Assembly: GCA_030654075.1 (NCBI GenBank)
Contig: JAURYB010000027.1
Span: forward strand, 27,671 to 91,670
Direction of reading: 5' to 3'
Length of the DNA: 64,000 nt
DNA from: Bacteroidales bacterium
GTDB lineage: Bacteria; Bacteroidota; Bacteroidia; Bacteroidales; UBA4417
Shown here: piece by piece, positions 8,256-18,800 of the stretch
Layout: each line of letters opens with the position of its first letter
Position numbering within the stretch: position 1 is the stretch's first letter
Program-made: the position numbers and the translations under genes
The notes under the pieces: generated by a model
Database searches by the model: none
Seen by the model: the letters and a program-made list of their open reading frames with translations, nothing else
What the model was told of the DNA's origin: nothing

Positions 8256-9344
8256 ATGAAATTCAAACCAGGAGATAAAGTAAGGTTTCTTAACTCAACC
8301 GGAGGAGGAACCATTAAAAAACAGATAAATGAATTTATGGTGTCGGTCGAAATTGAAGACGGTTTCGAGATACCCACACTGATCAATGAACTTGTTGCCA
8401 TTGAACCAGCCGGAGCATCAGGTGATCTATTCCTAAACAAAAATGAACGTCGCAACGAAACACCAGTAGTAGTTGGACCTGAACCTGAAATTATTGAAAC
8501 CGAACGAATATCCAATATAGTCCAGCGCGGAAGCGCATCAGCAGCGCCTACCGGCATTTACCTTGCCTGGGCTCCGCAGGATCAGTTGCGGTTGTTGTCG
8601 GGAATGATTGATGTTTACCTGATAAACAACACGTCATCCGATATATTGTATTCCTTTTTCCTTAAAAATAAAGAAGGCAATTTTACCGGAATTGACTATG
8701 GATCTGTCCCTTCCGAATCAAAACTGGTGATTGAAAGTATTATCCGAGAAGATATTGGCACATGGTCGAATGGAATAGTTCAGGTAATTTTCTTTTCCGA
8801 GGAAAACGAGAAAGTTCTGATGCCGGTAAGCACGGCTTTCCGTATCAAAGGCTCCCTGTTTTACCAGGAGGGAAGTTATCACGAAACCCGTTTCCTGGCC
8901 AACCAGAAGTCCATTGTGTACACAGTCTGTGAATTGAACCGGGTTCCAAGTACCTATGAACAGGTGCTCAACGAGAAGGAAAACCGCGAACCGCTGCCGG
9001 CTTCCGCCGAGCGTTTCAGGCCCGAAACAGCAATTGATCAATACCGCACCGCTCCTAACGAAGCTGAAGTTGACCTGCATATTTCCGCTCTTCGTCAGGA
9101 TTATAACAACCTTTCGCCACACGAAATCCTCACCATACAGATGGGTGTTTTCGAGCGTATGCTGGGAAGCGCAATAGCTTTCAGGTATACCAGCGTGGTA
9201 TTTATACACGGCATAGGCAACGGAACGCTGAAACAAGCTATTATTCAGCGTCTTGCTGAATATGAAGATATTGAATTCCGTAGCGCTTCATTTACAAAAT
9301 ACGGTAATGGCGCTATTGAACTTATCATCCATAGAAATAAATAG
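8256..9344 (+). CDS. DUF2027-Smr domain protein
   Basis: 362 residues with a three-part architecture. The N-terminus (1-50, MKFKPGDKVRFLNSTGGG) resembles the first module of DUF2027 proteins found in Bacteroidetes. The middle (~95-225) is an all-beta region with SDILYSFFLKNKEG. The C-terminus (~270-361) is a Smr domain, with VDLHIS and VVFIHGIGNGTLK, the two signatures of the family. Smr domains bind or cut nucleic acids in MutS2 and in ribosome-collision nucleases; the LDxH and HGxG-type motifs are both present here (VDLH, HGIGNG). The function of the DUF2027 fusion is unknown to me. It is monocistronic as far as the flanks show. Confidence 0.85.
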   Translation: MKFKPGDKVRFLNSTGGGTIKKQINEFMVSVEIEDGFEIPTLINELVAIEPAGASGDLFLNKNERRNETPVVVGPEPEIIETERISNIVQRGSASAAPTGIYLAWAPQDQLRLLSGMIDVYLINNTSSDILYSFFLKNKEGNFTGIDYGSVPSESKLVIESIIREDIGTWSNGIVQVIFFSEENEKVLMPVSTAFRIKGSLFYQEGSYHETRFLANQKSIVYTVCELNRVPSTYEQVLNEKENREPLPASAERFRPETAIDQYRTAPNEAEVDLHISALRQDYNNLSPHEILTIQMGVFERMLGSAIAFRYTSVVFIHGIGNGTLKQAIIQRLAEYEDIEFRSASFTKYGNGAIELIIHRNK

Positions 9345-9397
9345 TAATTTTGTTTGGCTGGTTTGTCAGTTTGATAAAATCCTGATGATTTATGATG

Positions 9398-9430
9398 AAC
9401 AATTGATCCAAATAGCCTGGTTCAATTGTT
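9398..9430. terminator. Inverted repeat after the DUF2027-Smr gene
   Basis: AACAATTGA at 9398-9406 pairs with TCAATTGTT at 9422-9430, with an additional CC/GG pair inside. It lies 50 bases after the stop. The U run after it is weak (AAATTTT), so terminator function is uncertain. Confidence 0.4.
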
Positions 9431-9582
9431 AAATTTTAAGCAAATAATTAGGCTTAAAACTAATTACTACTTGCAAATTAATGTCGTAATATTATCGGCA
9501 TAATCAACTTTTTTTCGGTCATGGGTCTACCAGCATGTAATAACAGGAAAAATACCGGTTGAAGGTATCTATAATAAAAATA

Positions 9583-10635
9583 ATGATGAACATACTGATA
9601 GACCTATATAAAATTAAGGAATTATATTCCGGATTAGGTCAGTTCTCATATAATTTCGCTGAAGAACTAATGCGTAAATCACGCCCGGATTTAAACATTA
9701 CTTATTTAGTTCCCAGGAATTTTGAAAATCGCAACAATTGGAATTCCGTGCAGGTAAACCTGCAAAAAAGATACTTTCCAATGTTCAACAAATCATACGA
9801 TATCTGGCACAGTCTACAGCAATTCCCTTCACATTTCCCCAGTAACAAACCAAAGTTCATCCTTACTATTCACGACCTGAATTTTTTGTATGAAAAAAAC
9901 GAGGTTCACAAATCAATATATCTCAGAAGGTTACAAAGGAATATTGACAGAGCCGATTATATAACAGCGATATCTGATTTTACAAAAAAAAATATTGAAG
10001 ACCATCTGAATTTAAAAGGAAAGAAAATCCTGACAATTTATAATGGTATTTCTGTTGATACACAAGGCCCGGGACTCAAACCAGACTATGTGGATGAAAA
10101 GAAATTCTTCTTTTCAATTGGCATTTTCAATGAAAAAAAGAATTTCCACACTTTATTGCCTGTGATGAATTACTTTAAAGATTACAAATTAATTATTGCA
10201 GGTAACACAGATACAAATTATGGCAGGCAAATCCGGAAACAGATTCATGAGCTGAACCTCACCGATAGGATAATTCTGCCAGGGAAGATATCCGATGATG
10301 AGAAACACTGGCTTTACAAAAATTGTTATGCTTTCTTATTCCCTTCAATTGCTGAAGGATTTGGAATGCCGGTAATTGAAGCAATGAAGTTTGGAAAACC
10401 CGTTTTCCTGAGTAATTTTACGTGCCTGCCGGAAATAGGAGGTGATCTCGCTTTTTATTTTGAAGATTTTGACAAAGAACATATGTCTTCTTTCATTGAA
10501 AATAAAATGTCCTTGTTTAATGATAATCAATCGATTCTTGAAGATCAGATAAAGAAACATGCGGACAGATTTAGCTGGCAGGCTTGTATCGGGCAATATA
10601 TGTCATTATATCAGGAAATTATGGGTAAAAAGTAA
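9583..10635 (+). CDS. Glycosyltransferase family 4
   Basis: A GT-B fold glycosyltransferase of 350 residues. The Rossmann-type donor-binding half has the GT4 signature EGFGMPVIEAMKFGKPV near 255-271, whose two glutamates contact the nucleotide sugar, after FFFSIGIFNEKKNF at the domain boundary. The frame extends upstream to a TTG at 9559, but the tandem ATGs at 9583 and 9586 (MMNILIDLYK) fit the usual beginning of the family with its first beta strand, so 9583 is used. It has no adjacent polysaccharide genes, so the acceptor cannot be inferred. The gene sits alone between a DUF2027-Smr gene and a GNAT gene. Confidence 0.88.
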   Translation: MMNILIDLYKIKELYSGLGQFSYNFAEELMRKSRPDLNITYLVPRNFENRNNWNSVQVNLQKRYFPMFNKSYDIWHSLQQFPSHFPSNKPKFILTIHDLNFLYEKNEVHKSIYLRRLQRNIDRADYITAISDFTKKNIEDHLNLKGKKILTIYNGISVDTQGPGLKPDYVDEKKFFFSIGIFNEKKNFHTLLPVMNYFKDYKLIIAGNTDTNYGRQIRKQIHELNLTDRIILPGKISDDEKHWLYKNCYAFLFPSIAEGFGMPVIEAMKFGKPVFLSNFTCLPEIGGDLAFYFEDFDKEHMSSFIENKMSLFNDNQSILEDQIKKHADRFSWQACIGQYMSLYQEIMGKK

Positions 10636-10782
10636 TTACATTTATCGTAAGATTTATAAAAACAGAATTGAGTTCAATACAAGGAATCTAGTTTTGACCA
10701 TCCTAATTTGTTCAGACTCGTCAGCTAATTTCAGCTATTTAGTTTTTTATCGCGACTTATTTTAATCAAGAATATAATAGCC

Positions 10783-11313
10783 ATGGAACTACTTTCAGGA
10801 AACATCAGACTTCGCCCTTTGCGCTTATCGGATGCAAAGAGGTTAGCGGATCTGGCCAACAACGAAAAAATAAGCCGCAATCTTCGCGATGGATTTCCAA
10901 ATCCTTATACACTGGCTGACGCAGAGAACTTTTTAAGCAAATTCACTAACCAGTATCCTGTCACTTTTTTCGGTATTGAAAATAATGGTGAATATGTTGG
11001 CAATATTTCACTGGTGCCGGGGCAGGATGTGTACCGCAAGTCGGCAGAGATCGGCTACTTTATCGGCGAACCCTACTGGAACAAAGGCATTGTAACAACA
11101 GCTGTAAACCTGATTACAGACTACGGTTTCAAACACCTCGGTATTATCCGGATTCACACCGGCGTTTTTGAATATAATTCTGCCTCAATGCGGGTCCTTG
11201 AAAAATGTGGCTTCACAAAGGATTGTGTTTTCAGGAAATCTGTTTTCAAACAAAACAAAATCTGGGACGAGGTCAGGTATTCGAAAATTAATCCGGAGTT
11301 CGAAGGGCCCTAA
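10783..11313 (+). CDS. GNAT N-acetyltransferase (RimJ/RimL type)
   Basis: 176 residues, the normal size for a RimJ/RimL-like acetyltransferase that transfers acetyl from acetyl-CoA to an amine. N-terminal IRLRPLRLSDAKRLADLANN and the acetyl-CoA loop EPYWNKGIVTTA near 97-108 are visible, followed by FEYNSASMRVLEKCGF near 130-146, the typical C-terminal helix. Substrate unknown; neighbours give no hint. It is followed by a MITE-like element starting 11 bases beyond its stop codon. Confidence 0.9.
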   Translation: MELLSGNIRLRPLRLSDAKRLADLANNEKISRNLRDGFPNPYTLADAENFLSKFTNQYPVTFFGIENNGEYVGNISLVPGQDVYRKSAEIGYFIGEPYWNKGIVTTAVNLITDYGFKHLGIIRIHTGVFEYNSASMRVLEKCGFTKDCVFRKSVFKQNKIWDEVRYSKINPEFEGP

Positions 11314-11324
11314 GATTAAATAAA

Positions 11325-11503
11325 TCGTAACTAATCCGTTTGTCTAAAGTAATGAAAAACAAATATATGCCACAGATTACGCAGATTACACAGACAATTA
11401 TTCATCATTTTTAATTGAAATTAATTGAAAAACTGCTAAAAGCAGTTTAAAATCTGTGTAATCTGCGGCAAAAAAACATTTTTACAAGACTGATTAGTTA
11501 CAA
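11325..11503. mobile_element. MITE-like element, copy 1 (179 bp)
   Basis: Terminal inverted repeats: left TCGTAACTAATCCGT at 11325-11339, right ACTGATTAGTTACAA at 11489-11503 (13 of 15 positions match as inverted repeats). The element is flanked by a 4-bp direct repeat TAAA (11321-11324 and 11504-11507), as expected for a target-site duplication. Inside is a second, long inverted repeat built from CAGATTACACAGA-type sequence and a small CTGC...GCAG hairpin. It has no coding capacity. Copy 2, in opposite orientation, is at 56775-57052. Confidence 0.8.
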
Positions 11504-11562
11504 TAAATCAAATGCCTGACATTATAGGACGAAGGAATTCCAGCGTTTCTGGTTTTCAGAAT

Positions 11563-14526
11563 CTATTCAACAATCACTTGTCTAGTAATAGTATCGCCGT
11601 TAATTTTGCATACCATGGTATAGATTCCTTTGGGCAGAAATGAAATATCTATCTCTTCCATCGTAATTCCGCTTTGTATCCGGAAGGTAAGCATTTTGAC
11701 AGCCTTGCCCAGCAAATTATAAATAGTTACACCTGTTTCCCCTTTGGTTTCACTGAACATCTGGAGGGTAAATTGTCCGTTGGACGGATTTGGGTAGACC
11801 TGTACATCAAATATGGCATCTGAATTTTTCCCGATTTTTGGTGTAATATCTGAGCCCTTGAAAACAGATGGCAAACTTCCCAGCATGGCCAATATACCGC
11901 TGGCTCCACCATTACCAGTATAAATCAAGTCATCAAAAACCAGGTCATTCACAGATGAGCCAGCTATTGTAACAACATCCTCTTCGAACACTGAAAGTGA
12001 ATTGCCAAACCCACCACTGGTTGGGGCTGTTTTTAACCATTGAAAAGCTCCCTCATTCGAAAACTTGGCAATAAAAAAATCGTTGATGCTTTGTGGTTTG
12101 AAGAGTGTGCCCTCAAGGCTAATAGTATCAATAAACTGAGCACCCATATAAATGTTACCTTTACTATCCATGTCAAACAATTCTCCGTAACTAATAATAT
12201 GGGTTTTGGCATACACAGCTGTCGCCCAAATAACATTGCCTGTAGGATCTATCTTAGCTAAATAATAGTTAAATATCCCGTTAAGTGGGTTTGATAAAGT
12301 AAAATCTCCAAAAATCGCATTATTCATACTCCAGCCCCAGGAATAGGAGTACCCATCGCTGTCTGTTTTAAAACCTACAGGCCAACATTCCGGGTTATCG
12401 GCTCCTACAACCTTACCATATAAATTCCCCCATAATACATTACCATCAGGATCAAATTTAACCAGAACATTACCAGCATTATCATCTGTTTGTGGTAAAA
12501 TCAACGCATCAAATACTAACTGTTTATCCGTTCGGTTATACATTTCGCCGGTGAAGTAAATATTATCCTCTCCATCAGTGCCTGACATAGCCAGGTAGAC
12601 AACCTCTCCGATTGGAAATCCCTTCGCCCATATGCAATTGCCATCAGGACTTATCTTAACCATAAATGCCCCATCCAATCCATCAGAATAAAGCAGGTTG
12701 CCACCCACCGTCATCATCCCATTGAACTCACCGGTAGCAATTATATTATTTTTTGTGTCGGCAGTAACACTAAAGCCCACATTTCCAAATGATCCTTCAG
12801 CATCAAACTTCATCGCCCATTGAAATTGTCCATTTGAATCAAACTTAGCAACATACCCATCATCACTCCAAGGAGTCTGGCTCGTCAATACTGTTTGATA
12901 CCCAACGATCAGACTGTTATTAAATCTGCCAATAATTATAACATTTTTATCCTCATCAAGTATAATTCGGGTGCCAATACTGTTGTATGCATACATATTT
13001 TCCAGGGCATCTCTGATTTCCTTTACCCATATAACATTACCCTCCGGATCATGTTTTGCTAATAAAGTAGTTAAATTGTCATGTATGATTATGATTCCGA
13101 AATAATTACAATAGCCCCGCATTTTTGAAAGTACATATAAATTACCTTCTGAATCATATTTTATACCATTTGTACTCAACAATCCTGACTGGTTCGACGA
13201 AGATATTTTTTGCCAATCGATTGACATGGAATTGTTTCGTTGAGTAAGATAAATATTCCCATACGAAGCAGCTCCGTTATACGTAAGTGATCCTGTACTC
13301 AATATTTTACCGGCTGAAGTCACTATTGTTCCTGTTTTGGATGAATTCAGCAAAGAATATGCAGCTAATGCATTGCCTTTCGGATCAAATTTAAACAGGA
13401 ATTGATTTTCCCCAACAGGATTAAACGCAACGTTTCCATAATAAAAAGTGAACTGGTTTCCTGTCGATCCAATTTGATAAATCAATCCGGAATTATCCGT
13501 AAAAATCTTATAGCTATACATTTCAACCCAATAAATATTAAACGAAGAACTTGTCCGTGCCCATGAAAATTTGAAATTCCTATCGCATTTGGCAATGAAG
13601 GTATAAAAAGCCTGTACCGGGTTTTGAATAACGATGGATCCCAGAATAAGGTCCTTTGTATACCCTCCGGTAGCAAAAATATCTCCTTTTTGGTCGATTG
13701 CAATATCACTTATCACTGACCCATAACTCGTTGTTGAGCCATTTATAATAAAAGATTTGGAAAAATTTCCATTCAGATCACCTTTGACTATGAAGCCTGT
13801 GAACGAAGAAGTACCCAAAGTGGACAATGAGAGTAACCCAAATGTTGTTGTACCTCTTTGAAGAGCGCCTCCAATATAAAGCATATTAGCATCTACTGCA
13901 ATTGCCTGCAGAGTTCTGTTGGGAAAATTCTGTTCCCAAAGCTTTACCCCTGAACTGCTGAATTTTAAAAGACCGGTACTAAAGCTGGATATATAAACAC
14001 TGCTGTTACCATTTCCCTCCAAAGCTATCTTACTGATACCTGTACCCGTATACTTATAGGAAGTTGCCCACACCCCTTTACCGCTGGAGTTGAATTTTGC
14101 GATGAAAACATTATGATCAACATCCGACACTAAAATACTATTCCCTATTGTTACTGTTCCTGCAAAAGTACATAGCACATATATATTTGCCTTTTTATCT
14201 ACATTAATAGCTTGCGGCACTATGAATCCTCCATGCTGAGCATTGATTTGCTTCTTCCAGATTGTAGTACCACTGCTTTTACACTTGGTTAGAAGCAAAT
14301 CCCTTTTACCTGTACTTAAATAAACAGTACCATCGAATGTTACCGGTCCGCTTATAGCTGCCGCCATATAAACATGCTGGTTCTCATCAGCAACAACAGC
14401 TCTTCCTTCCTGCACATCGTATGGACTCGAAGAAAGTACACGCGACCAATCAGGAGCCTGTGCATAATTCATTTTAATGCTTGCACATAGAATCATGCAG
14501 AAAATGGTAAACGTAATTGTTTTCAT
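11563..14526 (-). CDS. Large secreted beta-repeat protein with T9SS sorting domain
   Basis: 987 residues. A signal peptide (MKTITFTIFCMILCASIKMNYAQ) is followed by about 850 residues of repeats in which each unit has a strand like YLAKIDPTGNVIWA or FIAKFSNEGAFQWLK, the pattern of SBBP-like beta-propeller blades. The last ~80 residues are a Por-type T9SS sorting domain: VQVYPNPSNGQFTL, GVTIYNLLGKAVK, LPKGIYTMVCK and a short basic end. It should therefore be exported by the Sec system, then carried over the outer membrane by the type IX system and attached or released. Binding partner unknown. It is monocistronic; the upstream 588-base gap holds no gene I can support. Confidence 0.85.
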   Translation of the reverse strand: MKTITFTIFCMILCASIKMNYAQAPDWSRVLSSSPYDVQEGRAVVADENQHVYMAAAISGPVTFDGTVYLSTGKRDLLLTKCKSSGTTIWKKQINAQHGGFIVPQAINVDKKANIYVLCTFAGTVTIGNSILVSDVDHNVFIAKFNSSGKGVWATSYKYTGTGISKIALEGNGNSSVYISSFSTGLLKFSSSGVKLWEQNFPNRTLQAIAVDANMLYIGGALQRGTTTFGLLSLSTLGTSSFTGFIVKGDLNGNFSKSFIINGSTTSYGSVISDIAIDQKGDIFATGGYTKDLILGSIVIQNPVQAFYTFIAKCDRNFKFSWARTSSSFNIYWVEMYSYKIFTDNSGLIYQIGSTGNQFTFYYGNVAFNPVGENQFLFKFDPKGNALAAYSLLNSSKTGTIVTSAGKILSTGSLTYNGAASYGNIYLTQRNNSMSIDWQKISSSNQSGLLSTNGIKYDSEGNLYVLSKMRGYCNYFGIIIIHDNLTTLLAKHDPEGNVIWVKEIRDALENMYAYNSIGTRIILDEDKNVIIIGRFNNSLIVGYQTVLTSQTPWSDDGYVAKFDSNGQFQWAMKFDAEGSFGNVGFSVTADTKNNIIATGEFNGMMTVGGNLLYSDGLDGAFMVKISPDGNCIWAKGFPIGEVVYLAMSGTDGEDNIYFTGEMYNRTDKQLVFDALILPQTDDNAGNVLVKFDPDGNVLWGNLYGKVVGADNPECWPVGFKTDSDGYSYSWGWSMNNAIFGDFTLSNPLNGIFNYYLAKIDPTGNVIWATAVYAKTHIISYGELFDMDSKGNIYMGAQFIDTISLEGTLFKPQSINDFFIAKFSNEGAFQWLKTAPTSGGFGNSLSVFEEDVVTIAGSSVNDLVFDDLIYTGNGGASGILAMLGSLPSVFKGSDITPKIGKNSDAIFDVQVYPNPSNGQFTLQMFSETKGETGVTIYNLLGKAVKMLTFRIQSGITMEEIDISFLPKGIYTMVCKINGDTITRQVIVE

Positions 14527-15102
14527 GATTTTGTGAATTTTAATGACTGTTAATACCTTTTTTACTATTAACTATAATTGCATTAAATGATTCGGCAACC
14601 CAAAGTAAGGCTGTCATGCTTTCACTATTGCTAATACAATTAAGCTAAAGGCTAATGTTATAATAGTCACTTTTCATTCTTCTTTTCAGAATGCATGTTC
14701 ACCATAGTGTTTTATTTACCCTTCAGCTTATGCTTACAAGTAACCAAACATCAAATTGAAATAAGTTATTCGCTAACGAGAAGAATACAAGGAAAAATAA
14801 GTATGAGAAAACCACAAGTAGTCCATCGGGAGATGCATACTTTATATCCAAAACACAAAGATACGTACAATATGCATATATGTATCATTAGTTCATATCT
14901 AATTATTGTTTTGCTTTTCAGTTTTTATGTATCGCCTTAAATATCTGATGAGAACAATTAATGTATAAAAAATAGTTTCAGAATAAAAGTGGTATTTTAA
15001 AATGCATTCATGTTAACAATCATTAAATCCTATTACAAACCTGTCAACTGGCGTAAATGAAGTTTAATACCAGCCGTTAATCATTAGTCAGCTCATTTTC
15101 CG
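14527..15102. other. Intergenic region without recognisable gene
   Basis: A 576-base AT-rich stretch between the divergent repeat-protein gene and rnpB. An 81-codon open frame (14695-14940) exists but has no signal, homology cue or coding bias that I can see. No promoter box or hairpin stands out here. Confidence 0.6.
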
Positions 15103-15110
15103 TACCTTTG
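15103..15110 (+). promoter_or_regulatory. -7 box of rnpB
   Basis: TACCTTTG matches the Bacteroidetes -7 consensus TAnnTTTG exactly and ends four bases before the first base of the RNase P RNA helix P1 at 15115. The spacing fits transcription initiation at the RNA 5' end, so this is the best-supported promoter in the window. Confidence 0.75.
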
Positions 15111-15114
15111 CCCC

Positions 15115-15519
15115 GGTGACAACCTGTTCTATCGTATCCCGGCTTGTCCGCGGGTAAGGAAAGTCAGGACAACACAGAGCGCCATACTTCCTAACGGGAA
15201 GGTCCTGCGGCTGAACACCGTGGGAACAGCCAGTGCCACAGAAAATATACCGTCCGCCTTAGGCGGATAAGGGTGAAAACGCGGGGTAAGAGCCCACGCC
15301 AGTGTGTAGCGATACACCTGAGGGTAAACCTTATGGGTTGAAAGACCAAATATACCGGGAGTAGCACCGCGCAAGCGGTTGCTGTAAGGGTTGCTCGCCC
15401 GATGCCCGGGGGGTAGGTCGTTGGAGGCCGTTAGTGATGACGGTCCCAGATAAATGATGGAAGCCGGAGGGTCGGCAACAGGCCCAAGGGAACAGAATCC
15501 TGCTTACAGGGTTGTCACC
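15115..15519 (+). ncRNA. rnpB: RNase P RNA (class A)
   Basis: RNase P RNA is the catalytic RNA that removes 5' leaders from tRNA precursors. The ends form helix P1: GGTGACAACC at 15115-15124 pairs perfectly with GGTTGTCACC at 15510-15519. Conserved core blocks are present: GGAAAGTCAGGACAACACAG near 15159-15178 (P4 5' strand and following CR-I) and ACAGAATCCTGCTTA near 15492-15506 (CR-V and P4 3' strand). The GGGTGAAAACGCGGGGTAAGAGCCCACGC-type region (CR-II/III area) follows at about 15269-15301. Length about 405 nt is normal for class A. The two open frames seen on the other strand are not genes. Confidence 0.95.
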
Positions 15520-15817
15520 TAAGTGTTGCATTTTTGATGGCGGAAAACCTGGTGTCCCCGCGTTTACTTATTTTTTTTAACGCAAGGACGCAATGATGAA
15601 GCAAAGAGTGCAATGATTATTCCATCTGAAAAAATATTGTACGGTTATTTCAATATAGAATTCACATATCCAAATTCCAAAATCTTCACAGCCACATACT
15701 ATACTTCATGCATCAGCGTTAAGTTTTCAAACCACTACTGTTGATAAGTTACCTCTCCCCTACTCAACGCTCCTGTCATAATACAGTACCTTTAATACTG
15801 ATTTTCAGCATTTAGAT

Positions 15818-18800
15818 ATGAATAGATCCCGTATTTTAACACTCGCATTTTGCATACTGATTTCAAGCCTGTATTTGCAGGTTTCGGCACAAAATACAAG
15901 TATCTACAGCAACCCGCAAGCGTCGTACGACCAGGCAGTTGACCTTTTTACGAAGGCTAAATACGGTTCTGCCCAGGTAATTTTTGACGAACTTGCTATA
16001 GGCGAACAGTCGAACATTCAGGCAGGCTCCGAATATTATGCAGCCATGTGCGCAGCGCAACTCTATCACCCTGACGCGTCTGCCCGTTTTGAGAAATTTA
16101 TCGAAACTTATCCTCAGAATGCCCAGGTTAATGATGCAAATTTTGAACTTGCCAAACTTCAGCTTTCGAATAAAGAATACAAAAAGGCAATCGAAAGTTT
16201 TAATAAGGTAGAGCGGTTCGAATTATCGCAGGAGAAACAAGATGAATACTATTTCAAAGTGGGATATGCCTACTTTAAAACTGATGACCTGAAAAAGGCC
16301 CGCGAAAACTTCGCTTTGCTTACTGAAAAGCCTAACAAATACAATATTCCCGCCAACTATTACTACGGGCATATCGCTTATTCCGAAAAAAACTACGAAA
16401 CAGCGCTGATACACTTCGAACGGGTATCTGCCGACGAAACTTTCCGCGATGTGGTGAATTATTATATTGTTCAGATATACGCTTTACAGGGCCGCTACGA
16501 TGAATTACTGGCTAAATCATTGCCCTTGCTTGAACTTGGCAGTGATAAGAAAACCGCTGAAATAGCCCGTCTTACTGCAGATGCGTACTTCCATCAGAAG
16601 GAATATAAAACAGCGCTCAAGTATTTTAACCAGTACCTCGACTCCAAACCATCATCAGTTTCTGTTGCCGATAATTACGAAATAGCATTCGCCAATTATA
16701 AAAACGGCAATTACAGCCAGGCAATTAAATACTTCCAACTAGTAACTTCGGGGCAGGATTCGCTTTCGCAAAACGCATATTATCACCTGGGCGACTGCTA
16801 TTTAAAAACCAATCAGAAACGTTTTGCTTTCAATGCTTTTAATTCAGCTTTTAAAATTAAAGGTGATCCGCAATTGACCGAAGAAGCGCTATTTAATTAT
16901 GCAAAACTAGCTGTAGAACTTTCATATAATCCGTATAATGAAGCAGTTACTGCCTTACAGGATTACCTTTCCAAATACCCTGAATCCATTCGCCGGGATG
17001 AATTGTACGGATACCTGGCCGATTTATACCTTCTTACCAAAAATTATAAGAATGCCCTGATAAGTATTCAGCACATTAAAAAACGCAGCACACGACTCGA
17101 TGCGGCTTTCCAGAAAATTGCGTATTTCCGGGGCGTTGAGCTATTTAACGAATCAGATTATGATGGATCAATACTGCTGTTCGCTCAGGCACGGGAACTC
17201 ACTTCTGATAATTCAATAAAAGCATTATCCTCCTATTGGACCGGTGAAGCCTACTATCGCACTGCCAGGTGGGACGAAGCTGCCGACGCGTTTAATAAAT
17301 TCCTGGTGACCCCGGGAGCGACAAAGCAGCAATTATTCAGCACCGCCAATTACAACATCGGTTATTGCTATTTTAAAAAGAAAGACTACACCAAAGCCGC
17401 GAACGGTTTCCGTAAATACCTGGCTGAAAAGAAAACGGATCTTAAAATGACAGCTGATGCCAACCTACGCCTCGGTGACTGTTTCTTCATGATAAAAGAT
17501 TACTCAACAGCTGTTGAATATTATCTGAAAGCCGCTACGTCGAAGGGAAGCGATTCCGATTATGCGTTATATCAGGCAGGAATCAGTTATGGAGTGCAAG
17601 GTGAATTGGAGAATAAAATCGCCACTTTAAGAAAGATGCTTCAATCGTACAGCAAATCGAATTACACCGATGACGCTCTGTATGAAATTGGTCTCACCTA
17701 TAATGTTTTGAACCGTGATAATGAAGCGTTGACCTATTTTCAGCGTGTTGGGAAAGAATTTCCTTACAGTCCTTATGTTAAAAAATCGCTTCTTAAAACC
17801 GGGCTGATCTACTTTAACCAGAACCGTGACCAGGAAGCACTTACAACCCTGAAACGTGTCGCCAAAGATTACCCGGGCACACCTGAATCGAAAGAAGCGC
17901 TTGGCAGCGTAAAGAGCATCTATGTGGAAATGAACCAGGTGGATGAATATGTTGATTTCACAAAAGAGGTACCACAGGCGGATATTTCCCGTTCGGAGCA
18001 GGACTCTCTCACCTATATTGCGGCCGAAAACCAATACATGAATGGCAACTGCGATAAGGCTAATGATGGTTTCACCAAGTATATCAGCAAGTTCCCGGAA
18101 GGATCGTTTATCCTGGAAGCCAATTTTTACAAAGCCGAGTGCGATTACCGTGCGCAGCGTTTCGATAACGCCCTGAAGAATTATGAATTTATCCTTGGCC
18201 AGCCGCGTTCGCGTTTTACGGCCAATGCCGCTACACGAGCCGCGCAAATCAATCACCAGCGTGGAAATTACGAAACGGCGCTCGAAAGCTATATTCTCCT
18301 CGAAGAAACTGCCGACCAGCCAGGAATGATTATGAACGCCCTGGCCGGGCAAATGCAGTGCAACTACGCGCTGAAACGTTACGGGCTGGCTGTACAATCA
18401 GCGCAAAAACTATTAGCCGTTGATAAGCTCTCCGATAACCTGGCTACCGAAGCCCATTTCACCATCGCGAGGTCGGCCTATGCGCTTACCAATACTGACT
18501 TAGCGCGAAGAGAGTTTGAAGAAACCGTGAAACTTTCGAAAAACGAAATGGCTGCCGAAGCAAAATATATGCTGGCTCAACTTGAGTTTGAAAACGAGGA
18601 ATACGAAAAATGCGAAAAATCTGTCTTCGCTTTATCCGAAGGATACGCTTCGTACGATTATTGGGTTGCCAAAGGTTTTCTTCTTCTTTCGGATGTATAT
18701 GTTAAAAAAGGAAACACTTTCCAGGCAAAGTCAACGCTGCAAAGCATTATCGACAATTACCAGGGAAACGACCTGGTGACGATTGCAAAGGAAAAACTTG

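Noticed and set aside
14695..14940. 81-codon open frame
   Set aside because: No signal, motif, ribosome-binding context or neighbour supports coding.
15129..15531. Open frames on the minus strand across the RNase P RNA
   Set aside because: They lie wholly or mostly within a structured RNA gene with clear P1 and core motifs, so they are chance frames.
17627..18397. 256-codon antisense frame inside the TPR gene
   Set aside because: It mirrors the codon pattern of the real gene on the other strand; the TPR protein is continuous.
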